Shown piece by piece: positions 1-5,309 of a stretch of 5,309 bases of DNA; within the stretch, counting starts at the first letter, position 1; each line of letters begins with the position of its first letter. The translations under genes and the position numbers were made by a program. The notes under the pieces are model-generated. The model did no database searches and was not told where the DNA came from. It saw only the letters and a list, made by a program, of their open reading frames with translations. The stretch comes from an uncultured Pleurocapsa sp. (lineage in GTDB: Bacteria; Cyanobacteriota; Cyanobacteriia; Cyanobacteriales; Xenococcaceae). The stretch is taken from NCBI GenBank assembly GCA_937884735.1, contig CAKZYI010000195.1, positions 1 to 5,309 on the forward strand, given 5' to 3'.

Positions 1-202
1 CCAGTAGTTCGACTCTTTCCAAGTCGTTTTTTAGATTGATATAGTCTGGAGTTAATTTAATCTGTCTGTATTCGGGCTTGGTATCTATGCTGCTGCGTTT
101 TATTGATGGTATTGTTGGTTTGTTGTTGGTTTGTTGTTGTTGGTTTGTTGTTGGTTTGTTCCTTGTTCCTTGTTCCTTGTTCCTTAAAAAGTTCTTTTGC
201 AA
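1..202 (-). CDS. Possible downstream PKS/NRPS-type ORF, 5' part only, overlapping the 3' end of the main gene
   Basis: In the frame one base after that of the main gene, there is no stop from 211 down to the window edge. The preceding stop is TGA at 214-212. The only start-like codons are TTG at 202-200 and TTG at 22-20; there is no ATG or GTG. After the repeat region the frame reads KPEYRQIKL, then TPDYINLKNDLERVELL. This is a charged, leucine-spaced stretch resembling the short helical linkers that precede a KS in many cyanobacterial PKS modules. It continues beyond the window. It may be a separate, translationally coupled gene, or the remainder of a once longer protein cut off by a repeat-driven frameshift. 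The family is inferred from 17 residues only, so this is weak. Confidence 0.35.
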   Translation of the reverse strand, partial: MQKNFLRNKEQGTRNKPTTNQQQQTNNKPTIPSIKRSSIDTKPEYRQIKLTPDYINLKNDLERVELL

Positions 203-3200
203 TATAATCTGTCAACAATTCCACCGTCGGGTAATCAAAGGCTGCGGTGAGAGAGACGGCATCGCCAAAGCTTGTTTGCAGGTTGTTTTTGAATTCTACT
301 GCCATCAATGAATCCATACCCAAATCGGCAAATTTTTCCTGAGTATCTACATCTTCAGCATCGGGATAGCCCAAGACTTTCGCTATTTGAGTGCGAATAT
401 GTTCTTGCATAACATGGTGTCTTTTATCTTCAGATATATTAAATAACTGTTGAATAAATGAAGATATTATTTTAGGTTTGGCTTCAATTTGGGGCTGTAA
501 TTTATTAAAGAAAGGATTTGCTGGCTGTTGATTTAAAAAGGTTGCCCAGTCTACAGGAAAGACAATAGTTTGACTTGCCTGTTGCTGAATTAATTGCTTT
601 AATACTTTTAGTCCCTGTTGTGGAGCGATCGCATTTAAGCCCTGTTGAGCCAGTCTTTGTTGCTGTTGGGGAGTCATGCGGCTAGCCATTCCTACTTCGT
701 CCCAGATACTCCAGTTCACGCTCAATCCTGATAAGCCTAAGCTACGGCGATAATTCATTAGATTATCCATGTAGGCGTTAGCTGTGGCGTAGTTGCTTTG
801 CCCTGCTGCACCAAATACAGAGACGATAGAAGAGAAACAAACAAACCAATCTAGTTCTAGATTTTCTGTGGCTTTATGGAGATTCCAAGCACCCTGTATT
901 TTGGGTTCTAAAACCTTTTCAAAACGTTCCCAAGAAAGGGTTTTAATCATGCCATCATCGAGAATCCCCGCTGCATGAATAATACCGCGTAAAGGAGACT
1001 GGGACAAAGACACGCAATGCGAATGCATTGCTAGTCGTCTCACGACGATCTCAGCGATATCTCTGTGCCGCATGTGTGGGGGATAAGGAGACAAGATATT
1101 TTTTATTGCCTCATAGTCGGTTATATCTGCTTGAGCAATATTAACAGTAACCCCCTGTTGTTTAAGCTTTTCAATTTGTTGTTGTGCGCCATTACTTGGT
1201 TGGCTTCTACCAACAAGAATCAAATTATTTGCACCTTCTGCAACTAACCAATGGGCTACCTGTAAACCTAATGCACCAAAGCCACCAGTAATGAGATAGC
1301 TACCATCTTTTTTAACTATAGAATTATTAGCAGGGAGAGATACAACAACTTTGCCGATATGCTTTGCCTGTGCCATGTAGCGAAAGGCTGCATCAGCAGA
1401 TTGAATCGGAAATACTTTATGGGGTAGGGGGGATAATTCTTTGCTAACGAATTTCTGTCTAATTTCAGCAAACAGGGTAGTAATAAGATCGGGATCTTGA
1501 TGGGAAACTTCTAATAAATCGAAGGGAAAATAACTAACATCTTCTCTTTTATTTTTTACCTGTTGTTTGTCCCAAATACCCACTTTGCCAATTTCGACAA
1601 ATCTTCCACCTGATGCCAGAATATCCAAGTTTTTGTGAATAAAATCACCATTGAGGCTATTGAGAATGATATCTACCCCTTCGCCATTGGTAAGTTTCAT
1701 CACTTCGTCGGCAAACTCAGTATTGCGGGAATTCATCACATATTTGATACCCGACGCTTTAAGAAAATCCCATTTACCAGAAGAAGCCGTTGCATATATT
1801 TCTGCACCTACTTGTTGTGCTAACTGTACCGCAGCTTGTCCTACACCACCTGCCGCTGCATGAATTAGAATTTTATCTCCTGACTTGATTTTGGCTAGAT
1901 AGTGCAGTCCATAATATGCTGTTAAGAAAGTAGTGGGAATTGTTGCAGCTTCAGCATTGTTGAGATTTTCTGGTTTGAGAATAGCAAATTTAGCGTTGAC
2001 GTTAACATGACTACCTAAGCTCCCCACAGCTTGGGCTGCAATTACTTCATCGCCTATCTTAAAGTTAGTAACTCCTTTTCCTACTGCCGATACAATTCCC
2101 GCACATTCTCCACCAAAAGGTACTTGAGTTGCATCGTCAAAGCCCATTGTTTGGAGATATTTTTTTAGTACTCCCAAAGCGTTTAAAACATCGCGGAAGT
2201 TTACCCCACTGGCGGTTACGGCAATTTCTATTTCTCCAGGCTGGGGTTTTGTACGGTGTATGGGTGCAAGGGTAAGATTATCCAGGGTGCCATAGTCTGA
2301 TAGACTCAGCCGAAAAGAATTGTTTAAGATATTGTCTCTGGGTGCTAGTCTGGCGACATATCTTTTGTTGTTTTGATAAGCAATTTGAGTTTCATTACTC
2401 GACCGTTGTGTCTCTGCTAATATTAGTGAGGCATTATCGCAATCGTTAATATTTTCTAGGTTGAGACAAGTACAGTTTATATCTGGGTATTCTAGATTGA
2501 TTGTTCTTCCCAAACCCCAAGTTTCATCCGATAAATTTTGAATATTATTTGCTTGCTTTTGCTGAGTAATAATTGATAGATGAGATATTTTGGGGGTTTC
2601 TATTGATTGCAAAAGATGTAAAATAGCAGCACACTTTTCTAAGAATGTGTTGGGCGTTTCTTTAATATTTTTCTTAGTGTCAAGATAAAGTATTCCCCAA
2701 GATGATATTTTTTGATAATCTTGAACAATATATTTATTTAATTGAACAAAGTTTTGAAGATTAGTTGGATCGACTTGATATTTAGCCGCTGCTTGTTTGA
2801 TAAATTCTTTGCCAAAACAAATAGAAATAGCTACATCTTCTATTGTTTCAATCAGCTCATCAGCTAAATTGCTACTATCGTTAATAATTAGCCAACCTTG
2901 GGGTAACAGAGGAGTATTTGTAGAGTTGCAAATTAACTTTTTTTCTTCCCAAACAATTTCATAAAGATCGTTAAAAATAGTTTGATTATTCAATCTTTCT
3001 GGAAAACCAACTAGTTTCTGTAAAGAAGATAGACTAAGATATTGTAAAGACAGATTTTCTAAAAAAGCGATCGCTTTCCCTGACTCATCTACTACTTTAA
3101 TATCTGCCGTAATTAGTTGAGGATTGTTGCTTGGATTGATATTTATTTCTGCCCAAACTGAATTATTGCAAGACTTGTATAACTCTAGAGATTCAATCTC

Positions 3201-5276
3201 AACTGGTAGATAAACTCCTTGGCTGGATTCTGTAGCTGCGCCAATTAGTTGTAGACAGGAATCTAATAAAGCAGGATGCAATATGTCTTGAGGGCTAGTT
3301 ATATTATCGTCTATTTCGATATAACCTAATGCTTTGTTATTTCCTTGCCATATTTTTTTAATACCCTGGAAAGACTTTCCATAATTCAAACCCTTATTAC
3401 TGAGTTTTTGATAATATTCAGCAGTATCTAATAGTGGCTCAAGAGCGTATTTAGTCTGTTCCAAATCTATATAATCAAAAGATTTTAGTACATCTAGTTT
3501 TAAATTAGATTTAGCATAAAGAACTAAGTCCTTAGCTTTGGTGATATTACTAAATATTTTAATACTGTTATTCTCAACAGCCGTCTGCAAAGTAATTATT
3601 GATTCTGATAACAATAAAGGTTGTTTAATTGAAAAATCTGATAATCTAAAATTGCCAATTCCATAAATTTCTTTTCCTGCTACTAGGATCATTTCCAAGT
3701 AGCCTGCTGCTGGGAAAACAACTTGAGACTCTAGACAATGATCTTGTAAATAAATTGGATTAGCAGCATCAATTTGGTTTTGAAATTTAATTTTTGAGCT
3801 GTTAGTTAAACTAACGCGATCGCCTAATAATAAATGCTGTTCGGTTTTGTCCGATATGTCTGATCGACTGTTTTGATTATCCACCCAAAACTTTGCTTTG
3901 TCCCACCAATATTTTTGTCTTTGAAAAGGATAAGTAGGTAATTTTAGATCTTGAAAGCTTTGGTAATTATTAAAGTTTTGCCAATCTAGATTTATTCCTT
4001 GGTGATATAAACTAGCCACACTGTTAACCATTGCTTGCCAGTCTGGTTGTTTTTCAGACAGACTAGGCAACAATAAAACATCGCAATTATTATTTGCCTG
4101 TGCAATTATTGTTTTACCCAAACTAGCAAGAATTGGTTTTGCTCCTATTTCCAAAAAGACTTTAATTTCTGCTTTTAATAAGAATTGGAAACTATCCGCA
4201 AACTTTACGGGTTGAATAATATGATCTACCCAATAATCAGGATTAACAATTTCTTGGTTTATCACTTTGCCAGTAACGCCAGAAACTAAAGATATCTGTG
4301 GCAAATTAAAAGTTATTTCCTTGGCTACAGCTTGAAAATCTTCTAGCATCGGTTTCATCCAAGGAGAATGAAAAGCATGGGAAACCGACAACGGAGTACT
4401 ATCAATATTTAATATTGATAGCTTTTGTTGAATTTTATTTAAAACTTCCTGCTCGCCAGAAATAACTACATTCTCATGATTATTAATAGCAGCAATACAA
4501 ACCGATGTTTTATAGTTAGCAATAAAATCTTCGACCTTTTCCTGACTGCTAAAAATAGCTAGCATTCCCCCAGAAGAAGGCAACTCTTCCATCAGCCTTC
4601 CTCGGTTAGCTACCAACTTCAGACCGTTTTCTAAACTAAACACCCCCGCAACGCAGGCTGCAACATATTCTCCAATACTATGACCTACAACATAATCGGG
4701 TTCAATTCCCCACGATAGCCATAACTGCGCCAGGGCGTACTCCAAAGCAAAGATTGCGGGTTGTGTGTACTGTGTTTGATTAATTCGTGTAGAAGGAAAC
4801 AACTCCTCTTGAGAAGATGTTGACTGTCCAAAAATTATTTCTAATAAAGGTAAATCTAAATAAGATTTTAGGATTTCTGCACAACAATTTAACGCATCGC
4901 GAAATACAGGTTGAGTATCATAAAAATCTTTACCCATCCCCATATACTGCGATCCTTGTCCTGTAAACATCCAACAGATTTTAGGGGACTGATTGTTAAC
5001 ACAGCTATTACTTACCCCTAATGTTTCCTTTCCAGAAATAAAACCTTCAAGCTGTTTATCCAATTGCTGCTTCGATTTAGCAACACAAGTCAGGCGATGA
5101 TTAAAGTGACTGCGTTTGATATTACTCGCAATACATATATCTTCTAGTCCAATATCTGACTGCTGAATCAAGTCTCGATAACCCTGGGCTAATTCCTGCA
5201 AAGCAGCCTTACTCTTTGCAGATACAGTAAGCAACTGTAAATCTTCTCCTTGTCTTACCGTCTCCTTGTCGAACAT
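57..5276 (-). CDS. Type I polyketide synthase module lacking its ketosynthase: AT-DH-pseudoKR-ER-KR-ACP (1739 aa)
   Basis: Cytosolic megasynthase that, with a KS, would add a malonyl unit and reduce the beta-keto group to CH2. Domains by residue: KS-AT linker 12-97; AT 98-400 with GQGSQ at 106-110, GHSIGE (nucleophile S200) and HAFH at 300-303, the malonyl-CoA signature; YPFQR post-AT motif 449-453; DH 480-750 with H513 (HxxxSxxxxP, usual G replaced by S517) and D672/Q676; structural pseudo-KR 770-985; ER 990-1315 with HAAAGGVG at 1139-1146; KR 1320-1530 with GGFGALG, LDD at 1439-1441 (B-type), K1459, S1483, Y1496, N1500; ACP 1618-1697 with GMDSL (phosphopantetheine S1656). There is no methyltransferase. 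A full module would be about 2150 residues; the missing part is the KS. Two oddities are a 31-residue insertion (about 1398-1428) in the KR and a 42-residue repeat tail. The ATG at 5276 follows in-frame stops at 5280-5282 and 5298-5300; TTG at 5234 (residue 15), behind an AAGGAG, is an alternative start. The product is unknown. Confidence 0.95.
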   Translation of the reverse strand: MFDKETVRQGEDLQLLTVSAKSKAALQELAQGYRDLIQQSDIGLEDICIASNIKRSHFNHRLTCVAKSKQQLDKQLEGFISGKETLGVSNSCVNNQSPKICWMFTGQGSQYMGMGKDFYDTQPVFRDALNCCAEILKSYLDLPLLEIIFGQSTSSQEELFPSTRINQTQYTQPAIFALEYALAQLWLSWGIEPDYVVGHSIGEYVAACVAGVFSLENGLKLVANRGRLMEELPSSGGMLAIFSSQEKVEDFIANYKTSVCIAAINNHENVVISGEQEVLNKIQQKLSILNIDSTPLSVSHAFHSPWMKPMLEDFQAVAKEITFNLPQISLVSGVTGKVINQEIVNPDYWVDHIIQPVKFADSFQFLLKAEIKVFLEIGAKPILASLGKTIIAQANNNCDVLLLPSLSEKQPDWQAMVNSVASLYHQGINLDWQNFNNYQSFQDLKLPTYPFQRQKYWWDKAKFWVDNQNSRSDISDKTEQHLLLGDRVSLTNSSKIKFQNQIDAANPIYLQDHCLESQVVFPAAGYLEMILVAGKEIYGIGNFRLSDFSIKQPLLLSESIITLQTAVENNSIKIFSNITKAKDLVLYAKSNLKLDVLKSFDYIDLEQTKYALEPLLDTAEYYQKLSNKGLNYGKSFQGIKKIWQGNNKALGYIEIDDNITSPQDILHPALLDSCLQLIGAATESSQGVYLPVEIESLELYKSCNNSVWAEININPSNNPQLITADIKVVDESGKAIAFLENLSLQYLSLSSLQKLVGFPERLNNQTIFNDLYEIVWEEKKLICNSTNTPLLPQGWLIINDSSNLADELIETIEDVAISICFGKEFIKQAAAKYQVDPTNLQNFVQLNKYIVQDYQKISSWGILYLDTKKNIKETPNTFLEKCAAILHLLQSIETPKISHLSIITQQKQANNIQNLSDETWGLGRTINLEYPDINCTCLNLENINDCDNASLILAETQRSSNETQIAYQNNKRYVARLAPRDNILNNSFRLSLSDYGTLDNLTLAPIHRTKPQPGEIEIAVTASGVNFRDVLNALGVLKKYLQTMGFDDATQVPFGGECAGIVSAVGKGVTNFKIGDEVIAAQAVGSLGSHVNVNAKFAILKPENLNNAEAATIPTTFLTAYYGLHYLAKIKSGDKILIHAAAGGVGQAAVQLAQQVGAEIYATASSGKWDFLKASGIKYVMNSRNTEFADEVMKLTNGEGVDIILNSLNGDFIHKNLDILASGGRFVEIGKVGIWDKQQVKNKREDVSYFPFDLLEVSHQDPDLITTLFAEIRQKFVSKELSPLPHKVFPIQSADAAFRYMAQAKHIGKVVVSLPANNSIVKKDGSYLITGGFGALGLQVAHWLVAEGANNLILVGRSQPSNGAQQQIEKLKQQGVTVNIAQADITDYEAIKNILSPYPPHMRHRDIAEIVVRRLAMHSHCVSLSQSPLRGIIHAAGILDDGMIKTLSWERFEKVLEPKIQGAWNLHKATENLELDWFVCFSSIVSVFGAAGQSNYATANAYMDNLMNYRRSLGLSGLSVNWSIWDEVGMASRMTPQQQQRLAQQGLNAIAPQQGLKVLKQLIQQQASQTIVFPVDWATFLNQQPANPFFNKLQPQIEAKPKIISSFIQQLFNISEDKRHHVMQEHIRTQIAKVLGYPDAEDVDTQEKFADLGMDSLMAVEFKNNLQTSFGDAVSLTAAFDYPTVELLTDYIAKELFKEQGTRNKEQTNNKPTTTNQQQTNNTINKTQQHRYQARIQTD
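112..158. repeat. Undecanucleotide tandem repeat, four copies of TTGTTGGTTTG
   Basis: Perfect copies lie at 112-122, 123-133, 137-147 and 148-158, with an extra TTG at 134-136 between the second and third. It abuts the heptamer array. It encodes the Asn/Gln/Thr-rich tail at residues about 1707-1722. Eleven is also not a multiple of three, so a copy change shifts the frame, while the TTG insertion does not. Confidence 0.88.
156..185. repeat. Heptanucleotide tandem repeat (TTGTTCC)4 plus TT, STRR-like
   Basis: Four perfect head-to-tail copies of TTGTTCC at 156-183, followed by TT. In gene sense the unit is GGAACAA and encodes residues about 1698-1707 (KEQGTRNKEQ), directly after the ACP. Short tandem heptanucleotide repeats (STRRs) are well known in cyanobacterial genomes, usually between genes. 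The unit length is not a multiple of three, so each gain or loss shifts the frame. No frame through it contains a stop codon. Confidence 0.9.
625..632. repeat. HIP1 octamer GCGATCGC
   Basis: Perfect copy of the highly iterated palindrome of cyanobacterial genomes, in the KR-ACP linker coding region. It is a taxonomic marker. Confidence 0.9.
992..999 (+). repeat. Left 8-bp direct repeat AAGGAGAC flanking the KR insertion
   Basis: This is identical to 1085-1092 and in the same orientation. It may be a target-site duplication, or the microhomology used in the insertion event. Confidence 0.55.
1014..1031. repeat. Hairpin inside the KR insertion (7-bp stem, 4-nt loop)
   Basis: GCAATGC at 1014-1020 and GCATTGC at 1025-1031 are perfect inverted repeats around GAAT. 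This is typical of small palindromic repeat elements rather than of KR coding sequence. Confidence 0.6.
1034..1046. repeat. Second hairpin inside the KR insertion (5-bp stem, 3-nt loop)
   Basis: GTCGT at 1034-1038 and ACGAC at 1042-1046 are inverted around CTC. It lies two bases from the first hairpin, so the insertion has two consecutive stem-loops. The short stem alone would not be noteworthy. Confidence 0.4.
1085..1092 (+). repeat. Right 8-bp direct repeat AAGGAGAC flanking the KR insertion
   Basis: This is identical to 992-999. The complementary word GTCTCCTT occurs again at 5260-5267, at the start of the gene. Confidence 0.55.
3067..3074. repeat. HIP1 octamer GCGATCGC
   Basis: Second perfect copy, near the end of the DH coding region. 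Confidence 0.9.
3816..3823. repeat. HIP1 octamer GCGATCGC
   Basis: Third perfect copy, near the AT-DH junction. Three in 5.3 kb of AT-rich DNA is far above chance and fits a cyanobacterial host. Confidence 0.9.
4399..4421. repeat. 23-bp perfect AT-rich palindrome inside the AT coding region
   Basis: CTATCAATATT at 4399-4409 and AATATTGATAG at 4411-4421 are perfect inverted repeats around one T. They cover residues about 286-293, just before the HAFH motif. No function is known. A binding site is possible, but AT-richness raises the odds of chance. Confidence 0.5.
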
Positions 5277-5309
5277 CTTTTATGTTCCCAGAATCTTCTA
5301 TTCTGGACG
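5209..5309 (-). CDS. Possible 3' end of an upstream ketosynthase reading frame (partial, overlapping)
   Basis: In the frame two bases after that of the main gene, the sequence is open from the window edge to a TAA at 5211-5209. It encodes 32 residues starting SRIEDSGNIKDVRQGD. The first 15 residues look like a KS-AT linker. The stretch after RQGD turns basic and Cys-rich (GKTRRRFTVAYCICKE), as expected of a frame running on out of phase through the AT linker. If one 16-bp repeat unit at 5245-5270 were absent, this frame would run straight into the AT linker as DVRQGEDLQLLTVSAKS. I infer that the KS lies just beyond 5309 and was once fused to this protein. The KS itself cannot be seen. The third frame is also open at the edge (VQNRRFWEHK, stop at 5257-5255), so the assignment is tentative. 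Confidence 0.45.
   Translation of the reverse strand, partial: SRIEDSGNIKDVRQGDGKTRRRFTVAYCICKE
5245..5270. repeat. Pair of 10-bp direct repeats, 16-bp period, at the start of the main gene
   Basis: TCTCCTTGTC (gene sense GACAAGGAGA) is perfect at 5245-5254 and 5261-5270, with six bases between. In gene sense the upstream copy reads RQGD in the frame of the open upstream reading, and the downstream copy reads RQGE in the frame of the main gene. Sixteen is one more than a multiple of three, so one unit too many gives exactly the frame offset seen here. Confidence 0.8.
5271..5287. repeat. Palindrome covering the annotated ATG (6-bp stem, 5-nt loop)
   Basis: GAACAT at 5271-5276 pairs with ATGTTC at 5282-5287 around CTTTT. 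In the transcript the start codon of the main ORF would lie in the 3' arm of this hairpin. Confidence 0.6.
5288..5306. repeat. Palindrome just upstream of the main gene (7-bp stem, 5-nt loop)
   Basis: CCAGAAT at 5288-5294 pairs with ATTCTGG at 5300-5306 around CTTCT. It abuts the 5271-5287 palindrome with no spacer, and the two loops are nearly the same. In gene sense no T-run follows, so it is not an intrinsic terminator for an upstream gene. Confidence 0.6.

Larger units (their letters stand above)
1000..1092 (-). mobile_element. In-frame 93-bp insertion in the ketoreductase, flanked by 8-bp direct repeats
   Basis: AAGGAGAC (plus strand) occurs at 992-999 and again at 1085-1092, exactly 93 bp apart. 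Excising one period leaves the KR in frame, joining ...IKNILSP directly to LRGIIHAAG, the usual beta-strand before the LDD motif. The extra 31 residues (about 1398-1428, including RHRDIAEIVVRRLAM) do not belong to any KR motif I know. The segment is about 53% G+C by hand count, richer than the AT-rich gene around it. It holds two hairpins, and near its ends the inverted words ACACGCAATGCG (1010-1021) and CGCATGTGT (1069-1077), an imperfect terminal match. It is too short to carry a transposase, so it resembles a small non-autonomous repeat. Without YPP the ancestral loop would be slightly short, so the exact boundaries are uncertain. Confidence 0.6.

Noticed and set aside
10..32. Plus-strand hairpin (CGACT / AGTCG, 7-nt loop) followed by six T, like an intrinsic terminator
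   Set aside because: The stem is only 5 bp, no plus-strand gene is visible to terminate, and the same bases look like minus-strand coding sequence. It is probably chance.
112..185. Repeat block considered as a CRISPR array
   Set aside because: The units are 7 and 11 bp, directly tandem and without unique spacers. These are tandem repeats, not CRISPR.
1000..1092. KR insertion considered as an intein, intron or extra catalytic domain
   Set aside because: At 31 codons it is too short for an intein or domain, it has no splicing motifs, and the frame is open throughout.
78..1863. Short plus-strand open frames of 60-77 codons, for example 78-311 and 1651-1863
   Set aside because: They lie antisense to conserved PKS coding sequence, have no recognisable domain or ribosome-binding site, and 78-311 merely translates the low-complexity repeats.
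2290..2960. Region between DH and ER considered as a C-methyltransferase
   Set aside because: There is no SAM-binding glycine-rich motif, and WGLGRTINLEYP (residues 920-931) is typical of the structural pseudo-KR subdomain.
3801..3815. 15-bp palindrome GTTAGTT-A-AACTAAC next to a HIP1 site
   Set aside because: It is short and lies in coding sequence between AT and DH, within what chance allows in AT-rich DNA.

Overview
The window is almost entirely one minus-strand gene. It encodes a very large type I polyketide synthase (PKS) protein of 1739 residues, read from 5276 down to 57. Three perfect HIP1 octamers (GCGATCGC), an AT-rich composition, a heptanucleotide tandem repeat and the style of the PKS domains all point to a cyanobacterium. 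I cannot name the genus from the sequence.

The domain order is KS-AT linker, malonyl-type acyltransferase (AT), dehydratase (DH), structural pseudo-ketoreductase, enoylreductase (ER), B-type ketoreductase (KR) and acyl carrier protein (ACP), ending in a low-complexity tail. This is a fully reducing extension module without its ketosynthase (KS). With a KS it would add one malonyl-derived two-carbon unit and reduce it to a saturated methylene pair.

The most interesting signal is what has happened at the joints of this module. At the 5' end (5245-5309), a 10-bp direct repeat with 16-bp spacing separates two reading frames. Removing one 16-bp unit would fuse the upstream frame, which looks like the end of a KS, directly to the AT linker. 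Inside the KR (about 992-1092), a 93-bp GC-richer segment sits in frame between 8-bp direct repeats and adds 31 residues that I do not recognise as part of a KR. After the ACP (112-185), two tandem repeats with unit lengths of 7 and 11 bp occupy the tail. Neither length is a multiple of three, so copy-number changes would switch the C-terminus between three frames. One of those frames stays open to the window edge and reads like the linker of a following module.

Region by region: 1-56 lies beyond the main stop codon and is probably the start of a downstream ORF in another frame; 57-185 is the repeat-rich C-terminal tail; 186-5276 is the catalytic module; 5277-5309 holds two abutting palindromes and the probable 3' end of an upstream KS reading frame. 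There are no RNA genes, CRISPR arrays or complete insertion sequences, and no promoter or terminator that I can support for the minus strand.
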